A stretch of 64,000 nucleotides of DNA from Thermosaccharophagus gerlachensis (GCA_041538025.1 JBGOEV010000003.1:41234-105233); one strand, 5' to 3'; shown: positions 44,369-54,215, numbered from the stretch's first letter. The notes: generated by a model not told the origin, from the sequence alone. Made by a program: numbers and translations.

Positions 44369-45907
44369 GTGAATCTTTGGCGCTCAAAATTGTGGTGGTG
44401 CTTTTTTGGCATCTTATGTTTAGCTGGTATCATCTCCATTTGTGGTGTTGTATGGCGTGCGCATATTTTGAGGCAATCGCACGAAAACCGAAAGCCCCCA
44501 GAGCCCCCTCCAGACTTGGCAGCCAAGTTTGAGCGCATACGAGGCTTGAAGATACGAAGCAAGGGAAAGACAGTATGGCACCTTGTGATTGACAGCGTGC
44601 AAATTAACAAGCAAAGGACGCTTGCAGAAATTGATGGGCTGAAGGAAGCTGTTTATTACCTGTTGGGTAAGCAACTCCTTAGCATAAGCGCTAAGAAGGC
44701 TGTTTGGAACATGCTTACGAACGACATTGAAGTTTGGGGCGATGTCAGTGTGCTTTTGAACACTGGATTGCAAATGAGGATGGAGAGACTGCATTGGCGC
44801 GATTTTGATGGTCTCCTTAAGATACCGAGCAAAGTCATCGGTGAGTCAAAAGCGCTTCGCTTTGTTGCTATGGGCGTTACCTACGAGGCAAGGCGCTCTT
44901 TGCTAAAGTTGCTTAACGGTGTTTATGCATGCACAGATTATGCACAGTTTTATTGTCGCCAACTTGATATTAGCATCACGAGTGGTGAGTATATCGCTCA
45001 CCCACCTGTGAGGTTGGTCTTATGTTTTCATCCATTTGCAGAAGGGTTGGAAGTCAAGCCAATAACTGTTGAAGCGATCACCCAGCTCATAGGTCTTGGG
45101 AACGTAGCCCCAGCTGAGCAGAAGGAGAAGAAGGCAAAGGTTGAGAAGGAGGAACGAAGGATAATTTTTGAATCGCTGACACAGCCATTGAAACGTGTTG
45201 GTAGGAAAGTTTATGGCGCAGATGTGACAGTGCGTGAGGAAGGTGAGGAATACACAATTGCTGTGAAGCGTTTCACATACGATGAGAGCAAGGAATACCT
45301 TATAGCTGACGGTATGGTGCGCTATGAAGACCCAGATATAATACTCACCGCACCTAAGGCTGAGTTGTTTAGGAGAGAACGCAGATTGCTACTTGTGGGC
45401 AAGGTGCACCTTGAATCAAAGCTGAAAGCAAACTCACAAAACGCAAGCGCAAAAAACGGCTCCAAGAGCCAGCAAGGCAGTGAGGAAGAACTCCCGTTGA
45501 GAGAAAGGATAAGGCGAAAGCCGACTGTGATTGATTGCGAACAGCTTGAGTATTTTTATCGTGAGCGTCGTGCTGTAGCTAAAGGCAATTTGAAATTCAG
45601 GCACGGGCAGTATGCTGGCAGTGCTTCTGTGGTCACATATTGGCATCGTGAGGACAAGCTCTTAGCCGAAGGAAAAGTCATGGTGAACGATTTGGAGGAG
45701 GGACATGTGTTTGAGTGCACAAGTGTAACGATACTACTCGCAAACGATCAGAGAAAGGAAGACGAAATAATCGTTGCACCCGGCGCAAGGGCTTTGATCA
45801 TGGTTAAGGAGGAAGAAGAAGCGAAGGCGAGCGAGGAGAAGCCCAAACAGCAAGAGGAACAAAAAACACCCTCTAAGACAGAGCCCCAGGAGAAGTCGAA
45901 ACCGTAA
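44369..45907 (+). CDS. LptC/LptA-like (OstA) lipopolysaccharide-transport protein
   Basis: 512 residues from a GTG start. One N-terminal membrane anchor (residues 8-30) is followed by an LptC-like region of about 150 residues (WNMLTNDIEVWGDVSVLLNT, with the recurring pattern of V-shaped beta-jellyroll repeats). The C-terminal half is LptA/OstA-like (YEDPDIILTAPKAELFRRER, GKVHLESK, VIDCEQLEYFYRERRAVAKG). The last 60 residues are Lys/Glu-rich and probably disordered. A single protein combining LptC and LptA segments could bridge inner and outer membranes for lipid export. Assignment rests on fold pattern; no other lpt gene is adjacent. Confidence 0.7.
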   Translation: MNLWRSKLWWCFFGILCLAGIISICGVVWRAHILRQSHENRKPPEPPPDLAAKFERIRGLKIRSKGKTVWHLVIDSVQINKQRTLAEIDGLKEAVYYLLGKQLLSISAKKAVWNMLTNDIEVWGDVSVLLNTGLQMRMERLHWRDFDGLLKIPSKVIGESKALRFVAMGVTYEARRSLLKLLNGVYACTDYAQFYCRQLDISITSGEYIAHPPVRLVLCFHPFAEGLEVKPITVEAITQLIGLGNVAPAEQKEKKAKVEKEERRIIFESLTQPLKRVGRKVYGADVTVREEGEEYTIAVKRFTYDESKEYLIADGMVRYEDPDIILTAPKAELFRRERRLLLVGKVHLESKLKANSQNASAKNGSKSQQGSEEELPLRERIRRKPTVIDCEQLEYFYRERRAVAKGNLKFRHGQYAGSASVVTYWHREDKLLAEGKVMVNDLEEGHVFECTSVTILLANDQRKEDEIIVAPGARALIMVKEEEEAKASEEKPKQQEEQKTPSKTEPQEKSKP

Positions 45908-46134
45908 GTTAATTCTACAAGCGCTATTCGCTGCTGAGTAAAAGCAATTCCTTTTTCCCTTTCTGGATTACACTCACATTGCTTTGGGCACAAAATTTTA
46001 ATTGGTCAAGCTTTTGTGTTCCCTCACGCAGGTTTGTGAGAGTGCTTTGTGAGGTTCTTTTGCAACTGGTTTTGATCTCATTCTCGTGGGTTGTCTACTA
46101 AGTTTGATGTATCGCCATCTCTTACGAGGGAGAG
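45908..46134. other. intergenic region without clear features
   Basis: The gap between the LptC/LptA-like gene and the DUF6785 gene contains one small dyad (CTCAC and GTGAG) but no convincing promoter pair, RNA gene or ORF. It probably carries the promoter of the downstream gene. Confidence 0.4.
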
Positions 46135-48117
46135 GTGTTTACCTATCTGTCCATACTACCAAAGGGAACAGGTTGGCAAGGTGTGCTATTACAGCTTTCA
46201 GAAGAGCGCCTTACCGTTACTCGCTTCCTTCGGGGGGTAGTATTGGCTATTTTACTCCTCCCATTGAATGCATATTGGATTGGCGTTACAGAAGGTTTGT
46301 GGCATGCACTGCACATGACAACGCTATCGTTACCAATGAACGCACTCGTCTTGCTCATCGCCTTGGTGTTGCTCAATCATCTCCTTCACTCACTTAACAA
46401 GAGGCTCGCAATGAATGCATCCGAGCTTTTGCTTGTTCACATCGGTTTGACTGTCCAAAGTGTTTTCATTGGGCATGATCAGATGCTTAGCTTGATGGGC
46501 GTCATACCTGCACCAGCTTGGTTTGAAAGCCCAGCAAACAGATGGCAGGAATTGTTCTTCCAATACATACCGAGCTGGCTTGCCATAACGGACAAAAGAG
46601 CTATCTGGCACTTTTATACCGGTGGTGGAAGGTTTTACGGGTCGGGTTACGAAAGCTATTGGGTGATGCCAGCAATAGCTTGGACAGCATTACTTGTGTG
46701 CATGTTTTTAGCTTATCTTTCGCTCTCGCTCCTACTTTACTGTCGTTGGGCACACAGTGAAAGGCTTTCATTCCCGATAATCAGAATGCCAATTGAAATA
46801 GCCACTGGGCAATTGCAATGGCGCTCAAACGCGTTCTTCCTCGGATTCGCCATCGCGGCATTCGTGGACATGGTAAACCACCTGCATCACCTTTATCCAG
46901 CTATCCCATTCATAAAAGTGAGGGCGAGGGACAGAGACTTAATGCACTTCGTCACAGAACCACCTTGGAATGCACTCGGCTCAACACCACTTGCACTTTA
47001 CCCTTTCATCATTGGCTATGCCTATCTGATGCCACTTGATGTGTGCACATCGGCGTGGTTCTTTTATCTTGTCCGAAAGCTTCAGAGGTTGTTTGGGGCT
47101 ATGGTCGGCTTAATGCGCTTGCCTCGATTCCCGTATGAGAATGAGCAAGCATCCGGCGCTGCTCTCGCAATCGCTGTGATGGCTCTCTGGCGTGCACGGC
47201 ATTCACTTAAAGCTTCGTTTATGCCATCTTGGGCTGTTTATAAAAGGCATCAATCACATCGCTGTAGTTTTAGCCCTCGCGTCGCTGCACTACTCTTCAT
47301 CGTTTCGTTTCTCCTCTGCCTCATCATCTCAACCTTAGCAGGTTTTTCAGTCTCAGTCGCCATTGCTTTTTGGGCACTTCACTTTACAATTGCCGTAGCT
47401 GTTTCAAGGCTTCGCGCTGAAGCTGGTCCACCATCTCACTCACTTCTGTTTGCGAACCCTCAAGACTTGATGCTCTTCTGGCTTGGCAGTCGTTCATTTC
47501 ATCCACGCCACTTGACCGTGCTTGCTCTCTTTTTCTGGTTCAACCGCCTGAACAGAAACCATCCTATGCCCGTCATCATTGAAGCAATGCGCATCAGCGA
47601 ATTCATCTACTTACCACTCTCACAGCTTTGTCCGTTCATAGTGCTGATGGCGTTTTTAACTGTCGTCGTATGCTTTCTGCTTTACCCAAAACTTTTTTAC
47701 TGGCACGGTGCAACGAAAGTTGTTGGCGAAGTTGTATGGGTTGGGATGGATACATTCACTCGGCTCGCATCTTGGGTTGGAACACCATCACAACCTAACA
47801 TACCATCGCGCTACGCTACATTCTTTGGCTTTGCATTTACATTGCTCCTCAACTCGCTTTACCACAGGATGCCATGGTGGGCTCTTCACCCGCTTGGGTA
47901 TTTGCTCGGGATGAGCTATGCCATTGACTTCTACTGGCTTTGCTTGCTTATCGGCTCATCTGTCAAATGGCTTTTGATGAAATACGCTGGCTCGTATACA
48001 GCGTTATCGCTGATGCCGTTTTTCATTGGATTGATACTCGGCGAGGGATTGGTAGCGTGTGCGTGGAGTGTTTACGGTCTCATCGTTCAAAAGCCGATGT
48101 ATGATGCATGGTGGTAG
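46135..48117 (+). CDS. DUF6785-type polytopic membrane protein (OPT-transporter-like)
   Basis: 660 residues from a GTG preceded by GAGGGAGAG. At least fourteen hydrophobic spans are visible. FPIIRMPIEIATGQ and the loop EPPWNALGSTPLALYPFIIG match the DUF6785/DUF6784 membrane-protein family, which recalls oligopeptide-type transporters. Substrate is unknown. The conserved RLRAEAGPPSHSLLFANPQD segment in the second half may face the cytoplasm. It converges with a DUF4091 glycosidase-like gene nine bases away. Confidence 0.75.
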   Translation: MFTYLSILPKGTGWQGVLLQLSEERLTVTRFLRGVVLAILLLPLNAYWIGVTEGLWHALHMTTLSLPMNALVLLIALVLLNHLLHSLNKRLAMNASELLLVHIGLTVQSVFIGHDQMLSLMGVIPAPAWFESPANRWQELFFQYIPSWLAITDKRAIWHFYTGGGRFYGSGYESYWVMPAIAWTALLVCMFLAYLSLSLLLYCRWAHSERLSFPIIRMPIEIATGQLQWRSNAFFLGFAIAAFVDMVNHLHHLYPAIPFIKVRARDRDLMHFVTEPPWNALGSTPLALYPFIIGYAYLMPLDVCTSAWFFYLVRKLQRLFGAMVGLMRLPRFPYENEQASGAALAIAVMALWRARHSLKASFMPSWAVYKRHQSHRCSFSPRVAALLFIVSFLLCLIISTLAGFSVSVAIAFWALHFTIAVAVSRLRAEAGPPSHSLLFANPQDLMLFWLGSRSFHPRHLTVLALFFWFNRLNRNHPMPVIIEAMRISEFIYLPLSQLCPFIVLMAFLTVVVCFLLYPKLFYWHGATKVVGEVVWVGMDTFTRLASWVGTPSQPNIPSRYATFFGFAFTLLLNSLYHRMPWWALHPLGYLLGMSYAIDFYWLCLLIGSSVKWLLMKYAGSYTALSLMPFFIGLILGEGLVACAWSVYGLIVQKPMYDAWW

Positions 48118-48126
48118 ATTAGCTTT

Positions 48127-50508
48127 TCACAAACTGCTAAGCTTTGCAAGCAACATCAACGCTGTTTCTCTAACCCTGTCAGCGATTGTCCTGTCTTTTT
48201 CCACCGCCCAGAAAATTTCCTTCTCACCGATTGGCTCAAGGACTTTGTTTACTCCATCGGTTAGCAAAGCCTCAGCTATCGCTATCGTTTCGTCACGAGA
48301 TTTTCTTTTGTATCTGTCAAGCGCTTCTTTAAGCATCTTTAAGATCTCATAATCTTGCACGCCATCCCTTATTGCTTCCATGTGTTTTGCTGCTGTCACT
48401 GAATCTGGTGCAAGGAAGAGAGGCGTATAGCAGTTGCGTTGGTCAAGGTATGCGTTCCAACACGAGTTAAATGCGTTATCACCAAAAGCCCAAAAGAACA
48501 TCTCATCAGCACCTATGCGGAAGCAATGCCATGCCTGAAGGCGATAGTAAGCATACGGATCAAGCAACTTACTCGGACCACTGCATGAGTAAGATGCGAG
48601 GCGTTTCCCTTTATCACGCCACCCAAGATAGAACAAATCATGTTCCTTTTGATTGCGCATCCATATGATGCGGTTTGGGCACATCACATCAACAGCCTCT
48701 GGCAAACGCTCGTTCATCTTGCTCGGCTCTCGCCATGTTGGATCAACCCAAATGACAACCTCTGGCGCAGCTCTTTTAATCGCTTTAGCCCACGCTATCG
48801 TAAGCTCGTCTTGCTCTGGAGTATGTGGTTCGTCAACAAGCAAAACACCAAACTGCCCTTCTTTCAAGCCACGCTTCTTTGCGTGCTCCCACCAGAACTT
48901 GATCCATTCACCCACCTTGCGCTCAAACTCTTCTGTGCCAACCTTTGAGCCCTCAAATGAATTCCCAACCGAAAGAAACACATAGAATCTACTTGCGCCC
49001 TTCCAGCGCTCAAGCCAGCGGTCAAAATTAGCCACCTCAGGTGGCTCAATCATGCGTCCTGTTTCGTCGAACTTGCCCGAAGGCATTACGAACCGGCTTG
49101 CCCATGGTATGTCAACGAAGCGCTCACGAATATGCGAAATGAATGCATCACGGTTTTTAGGGTTGACACCATAGCGTTCTTCCACATCCGTGTAGTCCCA
49201 GCCACCAACATGAAGTGATTGGCGCTCAGGCAAACTAAACGGTAGTATGGTTACAGTGAGCTCAACATCCAACCTATCACCAGCGTCTGTTTTAAGCCTT
49301 AGGCGCCCTCTCACATCACCGCTTGGTATGTCCCTCCTTGGAGAGAGCGTTAACCATATCTGCCCAATCATCCCGCTCTCAACACTCGTTTCGCTTCCTT
49401 CTGGCAGAGCTGCTGCTATCGGAACACCTTCCCTTGTGTCAGTCCAAACTGTGTGGTGTATTTTTGTGTCTATGCCTTTTAGCCCTTCAACTTCCGCCAT
49501 CACCTTTATTGAGCGTTGGCGTGCATTCACTATGTTGATCGCAACATGACGCACTTCACCTTTCAACATTATCAGTTTCGCATCTTTTTGGAGCTCATTT
49601 TGGACGGGGTTGGCTGTCAAGTAAGGTAGTGGGTCATATGGCGAGCGTGCCACAAATGCGACGAACTCTGGCACACCAACACTTGACCAAAGCCTTGCTT
49701 GGATGCGAAACAACTCCTTGTGCCATTCGTTTAGTGGGAGTATGGCTTTGAAAGCCTTAGGCTCATCAACCGAAAAGGAAGTCGGGATTGCCTTTCTCAG
49801 CCTCTCCAACTGCTCCAATAGGTTTGCCTTATTGCTAACACTTGCTTGGTCAATCAATTGCCTCAGCTTCTCTATGTCTGAATGAAATCGCCTGAGCGCA
49901 CACCTTTCAATCTCCTTATGCTGTGCGAAAGTTTTTGGGTCTGTGTATGCATTTCCAACCATTGGTTCTTTCAGCCAATCTTTGTTGCCCTCGTAAACTT
50001 CAACTTCATCAACGAAGCAGAACGGACCTTGCGGTATCACAACGAATGAGACATACCGCCCGTGAGTCTTAAACTTGTCTGTCCAAAACTTGTGCACCGC
50101 ATACCCTTGAGTTGGCGGTGGTCCGTTTTGAGCATTGCTAACCGTTATAAGGTCGCCCACTTCATACCATTGTTTACCATCAATGCTCACGAGCACCCAT
50201 ATGACAGCCGGAAATTGGACACCAGCAGTCCCTGCTGCAGTGTTGAATGAGACTCCTTTTATTGGTGCATCCCTGCCAAGGTCAACAGTGATTATCACTG
50301 GGCTGGCATTCTGCCATCCGACGGTTTCCTTTTGTGTCCAAAAGCGTCCACCCTTAGCATATTGTCCATCGGTCAGCTGTGTTCGGTCATCTGGGTCTGT
50401 GCAATACCTGTAATTTGGTTGTGGCTGCATTGTGTAAGGGCGATTAAGAGCTATGTTTGTAAGGTTGTTCGCTATCGCCAGAAGTGAAAGGGCACACAAC
50501 CACATCAT
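48127..50508 (-). CDS. secreted DUF4091 (GH123-like) protein with N-terminal F5/8-type carbohydrate-binding domain
   Basis: 793 residues. A short signal peptide is followed by a discoidin/CBM32-like domain (TVDLGRDAPIKGVSFNTAAG and FVDEVEVYEG, residues 20-165) and a helical linker. A beta-sandwich comes next, then a DUF4091 barrel: LLVDEPHTPEQDEL is the acidic active-site-like segment and EAIRDGVQDYEILKML the hallmark C-terminal motif. The family resembles GH123 N-acetylgalactosaminidases. Probably binds and trims an extracellular polysaccharide. A DUF6807 gene lies upstream on the same strand. Confidence 0.85.
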   Translation of the reverse strand: MMWLCALSLLAIANNLTNIALNRPYTMQPQPNYRYCTDPDDRTQLTDGQYAKGGRFWTQKETVGWQNASPVIITVDLGRDAPIKGVSFNTAAGTAGVQFPAVIWVLVSIDGKQWYEVGDLITVSNAQNGPPPTQGYAVHKFWTDKFKTHGRYVSFVVIPQGPFCFVDEVEVYEGNKDWLKEPMVGNAYTDPKTFAQHKEIERCALRRFHSDIEKLRQLIDQASVSNKANLLEQLERLRKAIPTSFSVDEPKAFKAILPLNEWHKELFRIQARLWSSVGVPEFVAFVARSPYDPLPYLTANPVQNELQKDAKLIMLKGEVRHVAINIVNARQRSIKVMAEVEGLKGIDTKIHHTVWTDTREGVPIAAALPEGSETSVESGMIGQIWLTLSPRRDIPSGDVRGRLRLKTDAGDRLDVELTVTILPFSLPERQSLHVGGWDYTDVEERYGVNPKNRDAFISHIRERFVDIPWASRFVMPSGKFDETGRMIEPPEVANFDRWLERWKGASRFYVFLSVGNSFEGSKVGTEEFERKVGEWIKFWWEHAKKRGLKEGQFGVLLVDEPHTPEQDELTIAWAKAIKRAAPEVVIWVDPTWREPSKMNERLPEAVDVMCPNRIIWMRNQKEHDLFYLGWRDKGKRLASYSCSGPSKLLDPYAYYRLQAWHCFRIGADEMFFWAFGDNAFNSCWNAYLDQRNCYTPLFLAPDSVTAAKHMEAIRDGVQDYEILKMLKEALDRYKRKSRDETIAIAEALLTDGVNKVLEPIGEKEIFWAVEKDRTIADRVRETALMLLAKLSSL

Positions 50509-50692
50509 ATTGATTCACCTCGCTAAAAATCACAACCAAAGATTGAATGCTCGGTTGTTAGCGAGCCAATTACATTGTTGCATAGCTGGCTACGCCGTGG
50601 AAACAAACTTGAAGCTTTGTATAGATTAAGGACTAAGGGCGATGAGCTGTATTCCTCCACACATTATCCAACGAAGCAAGTCAATGCTTAAG

Positions 50693-51694
50693 CTATTGGT
50701 TCGTTGGCTTTTGGAACTCGTGCCACATCTGTTCCAACAGCTGTTGTGTGGGCTTTGATGCATGGACGATTATGCGGTAGCAGAAGCGCATCGGTTCCTT
50801 AGGGCGCATTACAAAACTCGTCTTCCGCATCGGGCAGAAGCCGACATAAGGGCAGTCTGGGTTAACCCTCAATCTGTTTGGGAAAGCGAAATTGCTTGGA
50901 TGGTCCATGATAGTCAAGCCAGCCCATTGCCCATCTACAAAACCACCCTGCAAGATCCAACGAGCATCAGTTGCGTCTGCGTCAACGAGTGTTTTCCCTT
51001 CCGATGTCAAAACCTCGCGCTTACTTCTATCAAGCCAAGAGCGTGCACCACGGTAGCCTAAACCACCGTAGCGAGATTCCTCAACCTTCAACGGTTCGTC
51101 AGTAACATTAACAAGTTCCATCGTTAGGTCAAAAATCAAGTGGTCAGGTTCATCGTTTCTTGGAGCGTAAGTGGTAATTGTCCACTGCTCCCTAACGATG
51201 GACACCCATTCATCATCCTTTTTAGCATCCCAGAGGTGGTAGACAACCATAACTGCCTTATTAGGGCTAAGTTCCAATCGCTCGAAAGATTCAAATCGGA
51301 TGCGCCCCATAGAGATGTCCCAAAAATTAGGGGCTAAGTTGCTCCATCTGGTGTTGGGGAAAGCGAAGAAGATGCCACGGTGATGGTAGTGATCTTTAGG
51401 TCCCCAGTCAGTGACGATGGCACCATTGGGACTCCAAATGGGGTGAAGGAAACCACTTGTTGCTTTAGATTCAGCGCCTGAAGGAGCAATGACACCATAG
51501 TTGTATTGCCAGAGAGGTTTGCCCTTGAAAATCAATTGAACCCACTTACCCACCTCTTCAACGAATGCAAATGGACTTGAGGGGCTTGACATACTTAACT
51601 GCCCTTGCTGAGGTCTTTCTCGCACCATAGCTTCTTGTCCCAAGGACATTTTTGTCACCCCCAACAGCACTAAAACCATCGCCGCAAGTTTCAT
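50693..51694 (-). CDS. secreted DUF6807 (PmoA-like) protein
   Basis: About 333 residues from the ATG at 51694, preceded by a strong AAGGAGG site. A signal peptide ends near SLGQ. The core has GPKDHYHHRGIFFAF, YGGLGYRGARSW, LTIMDHPSNFAFPNRLRV and CYRIIVH, matching the DUF6807 family (once labelled methane oxygenase PmoA, without enzymatic evidence). The His-rich DHYHHRG motif suggests a metal or ligand site. The family often lies near sugar-degrading genes, as here. The frame extends thirteen codons upstream, but that includes the ribosome site. Confidence 0.87.
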   Translation of the reverse strand: MKLAAMVLVLLGVTKMSLGQEAMVRERPQQGQLSMSSPSSPFAFVEEVGKWVQLIFKGKPLWQYNYGVIAPSGAESKATSGFLHPIWSPNGAIVTDWGPKDHYHHRGIFFAFPNTRWSNLAPNFWDISMGRIRFESFERLELSPNKAVMVVYHLWDAKKDDEWVSIVREQWTITTYAPRNDEPDHLIFDLTMELVNVTDEPLKVEESRYGGLGYRGARSWLDRSKREVLTSEGKTLVDADATDARWILQGGFVDGQWAGLTIMDHPSNFAFPNRLRVNPDCPYVGFCPMRKTSFVMRPKEPMRFCYRIIVHASKPTQQLLEQMWHEFQKPTNQ

Positions 51695-51721
51695 CGCTAC
51701 CGCCTCCTTGCTATAGGCGAC

Positions 51722-51727
51722 ATTATA
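51722..51727 (-). promoter_or_regulatory. possible -10 box of the DUF6807 gene
   Basis: A perfect TATAAT on the minus strand lies 28 bases before the start codon, giving a short leader that still includes the AAGGAGG ribosome site. No good -35 hexamer is seen at 16 to 18 bases. Confidence 0.4.
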
Positions 51728-51795
51728 GCCCAAGCAATTATGTTGCGTGGGCAGGTTAAAGATTTGCGTGAATTGACTTTGCGATTTTGTTGAGG

Positions 51796-51836
51796 ACGGT
51801 AAGAAAAGGCATCGCTTAGAACGGTGAAGAAAAGGC
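51796..51836. repeat. short imperfect direct repeat
   Basis: ACGGTAAGAAAAGGC at 51796-51810 recurs with one inserted base at 51821-51836, 25 bases apart. It lies in the gap upstream of the DUF6807 gene and downstream of the phosphodiesterase gene, and might be a protein-binding site. Confidence 0.35.
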
Positions 51837-51870
51837 TGTCACAACGACTCGCGTGTCAATGCTAAACCAG

Positions 51871-53811
51871 CTAAAGCTCTGGTTCTTGAGCATAGGTGTG
51901 AGTCAAAGATATGTTGGCTTCAAAAGCCTTTTTTAAGCGCTCATAGTTGCGTTGCAGTTTCTGTTTTTCGTGTATGTGCATGTCTGGGTCTTCAAGTGCT
52001 TGGTAAATGATTGCGCCCTCACATTGTGCTGGTATCGGCAGCTCCATCAGGTAACACACCGTTGGAACGATATCCATAAGCCAAACTGTTCGTTCTAATG
52101 TGATGCCCTTTCTTATCCCCGGTCCGCTCATTATAAGCAACCCTTTCATTGAGCCAATTCCAAACTCAGCTGTTGGCAGATGTGGTCCATGCTGTCCCAT
52201 AAAGAACGGGCTTATAGCGTAAACCACATCGCCAACAAGTTCACCATGCAATCCGATTATGCGTGCATCCTCTCTTTTGAGTGCAAGCGTCACTGGTTTC
52301 TTTCCAGTCCTTTTGTCCGTGTAGTTATACAGCGCCTCAATCACTTTATCCCTAACATCCTCATACTCCTCTGGTTCCACTATGCCGTTTGGATCTCTAC
52401 CTTTCAAGTTCACATAGATGTAAGCTGCCCGTTGCGGGAACGCTTTTGTAGCGCTCCAATCAACAATCCTCCTTTCCTTATCAGCATACTTGAGCAATCC
52501 AGCAGCTTCAAGGACGCTGGCTACATCAAATGGATTTGTGGTAGCCTTCGCACCATGATCTGAAACTATTACCGTGAGCACATCTTCGCCAGCAGCACTA
52601 ACAATGCGCCCTATCATCGCATCAATACTCTTGTAGAAGCCGATTTCACATGCTTCAAATTCCTTTCTTACATTTTCATCTGGGCATGTTAAAGGATCAA
52701 GCTGAGTGGCAAAAGCATGGTATGCAAAGTCAGGGCAGTGGGCTTGCATGAAGAACAAATCCCATTTCTCGTCTTTGAAGAGCTGTTCCGCAGCATCGGC
52801 ATACCATGTGTGTTGCATATCCACTATTTCAACAAATGTTGTTGCGTCTATCCAACCAAGCATGAGGGCGTTGAACCCGTTGCGTGGCAGCGGTAAACCG
52901 TTACTTGACTTTATTTTCCTCGCTATCCCTTGAGGGTAGTCCCAGCCATCAAGCGCACATAAACTGGTGAAGTAAAGAGCAAACTCAGAAGCATCGTGTG
53001 ATAGAGAGATAAGTTTACACCTGAAGACAGCTTCCATAACTCCTTCCTCAGTTTCAAATTCATCTCTTAAAACATCGCTCCATTGCCCAACCCTCAACTC
53101 AGCCATGATTGAATTTCCATCCTTACGCTTTGCGATGGTGACCGTTTCATATCCACCGCTTCTTCCTTTCCTCACCAGAGCATAGTAGCTTTTGGGTTTG
53201 ACTGAGAGCTTTGCAGAACGATATTGCAATGGTAGTTCAACCTCAAGTTCATTTCCTTGCAGGTCAACATTTGACCAGCCACTTGCCTTACGCACAGTAA
53301 CATTAGTTGCCTGTGGAAGTTCTTCAGTGCAGAAAATTTGCTCGTTGCACAATGTCATTGGAGTTGCCCAAGGTGGAACACCTATTAGCCATTCGTTCAA
53401 GCATAGCCCCATACCACCAAGTTGTATGCCATCTTTGAAAGTCGGAGGCCATGTCGTTGGGTAGTTGAGCAATATTGTTCTCTTGCCAACCCTCTCCGCA
53501 GCGTTCCATATGAACTCGGCTTTAACATCACGCGAGTCAAATGCCTGCACAATCTTATCAAGTGGTTCTCCGGGTTTGTGCAAGTTGAAGCAAGTTATCC
53601 CATGTGTCCCAACTGTTGCACCAGTAACTATCGTTGTCCAATTAGGTGGTGTTATGGTTGGGAACGGCACGAGACAATTGTTGAAGTAAACTCCATTTTC
53701 AATCAAGTGCTTTATGTTCGGAAGCTCACCATCTATCGCAAACTTGTAAACCCTTGGAGCTATCGGTGCATCCAAACCGATTAAGACGAGTTTGCTCGGT
53801 CTCGCTGGCAT
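51871..53811 (-). CDS. alkaline-phosphatase-superfamily type I phosphodiesterase
   Basis: 646 residues, no signal peptide. The metal and nucleophile residues of the superfamily can be followed: KLVLIGLDAP (first Asp), TPPNWTTIVTGATVGTHGI (nucleophile Thr), HCPDFAYHAF (Asp and His), VIVSDHGAKAT (Asp-His) and MGQHGPHLP (last His). Related proteins act on nucleotide pyrophosphates, phosphodiesters or sulfated substrates. The large insert between residues 150 and 330 is beta-rich. GGAGGTGG precedes the ATG. The cytoplasmic location suggests a nucleotide or phospholipid-type substrate. Confidence 0.87.
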   Translation of the reverse strand: MPARPSKLVLIGLDAPIAPRVYKFAIDGELPNIKHLIENGVYFNNCLVPFPTITPPNWTTIVTGATVGTHGITCFNLHKPGEPLDKIVQAFDSRDVKAEFIWNAAERVGKRTILLNYPTTWPPTFKDGIQLGGMGLCLNEWLIGVPPWATPMTLCNEQIFCTEELPQATNVTVRKASGWSNVDLQGNELEVELPLQYRSAKLSVKPKSYYALVRKGRSGGYETVTIAKRKDGNSIMAELRVGQWSDVLRDEFETEEGVMEAVFRCKLISLSHDASEFALYFTSLCALDGWDYPQGIARKIKSSNGLPLPRNGFNALMLGWIDATTFVEIVDMQHTWYADAAEQLFKDEKWDLFFMQAHCPDFAYHAFATQLDPLTCPDENVRKEFEACEIGFYKSIDAMIGRIVSAAGEDVLTVIVSDHGAKATTNPFDVASVLEAAGLLKYADKERRIVDWSATKAFPQRAAYIYVNLKGRDPNGIVEPEEYEDVRDKVIEALYNYTDKRTGKKPVTLALKREDARIIGLHGELVGDVVYAISPFFMGQHGPHLPTAEFGIGSMKGLLIMSGPGIRKGITLERTVWLMDIVPTVCYLMELPIPAQCEGAIIYQALEDPDMHIHEKQKLQRNYERLKKAFEANISLTHTYAQEPEL

Positions 53812-53957
53812 CGTTCATCCACCTCCATGCCATCAAATGCTTTTGTGTCCATTGCGATGCAATAAGCGTCTTATGAGAGCTACGCGAAGAGGTGCAGTGT
53901 GATTTGTTAACTTTTGGTGTGCCTTGTATCAACAGCAGTTTTATTTGTGTTATTGCC

Positions 53958-54215
53958 TCATGCCTCCTCGCCCTCAACCTCAATCTTCTTAAGGCGTTGT
54001 GTTGCTTCATCAAGGTGTTGGATGCGTGCATCAATAACGGAGCGAACAGCGAGCAATAGCTCTTTCTTTGCGTTTACAAGATGCTCAACTGCCTCTCTGC
54101 CGAGCAATCCGACCATGCACCTCAGGATAATGTTACGAGTTACTTCAAGCCTTTCTTCAAGCGTCTCAATGGGTGGCTTTTTAGCCCTTGGAGCACGCTT
54201 TTGATGCTCCGCCAT
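53958..54215 (-). CDS. small helical protein of unknown function
   Basis: 85 residues, highly charged. A basic N-terminus (KRAPRAKKPP) is followed by a long amphipathic helical region with heptad-like spacing (TLEERLEVTRNIILRCMVG, then LDEATQRLKKIEVEGEEA). An excellent GGGAGGTGAG site with suitable spacing supports expression. It does not belong to a family I recognise. Possibly a regulatory or scaffold protein that oligomerises through the coiled coil. Divergent from the spermidine-synthase-like gene. Confidence 0.75.
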   Translation of the reverse strand: MAEHQKRAPRAKKPPIETLEERLEVTRNIILRCMVGLLGREAVEHLVNAKKELLLAVRSVIDARIQHLDEATQRLKKIEVEGEEA

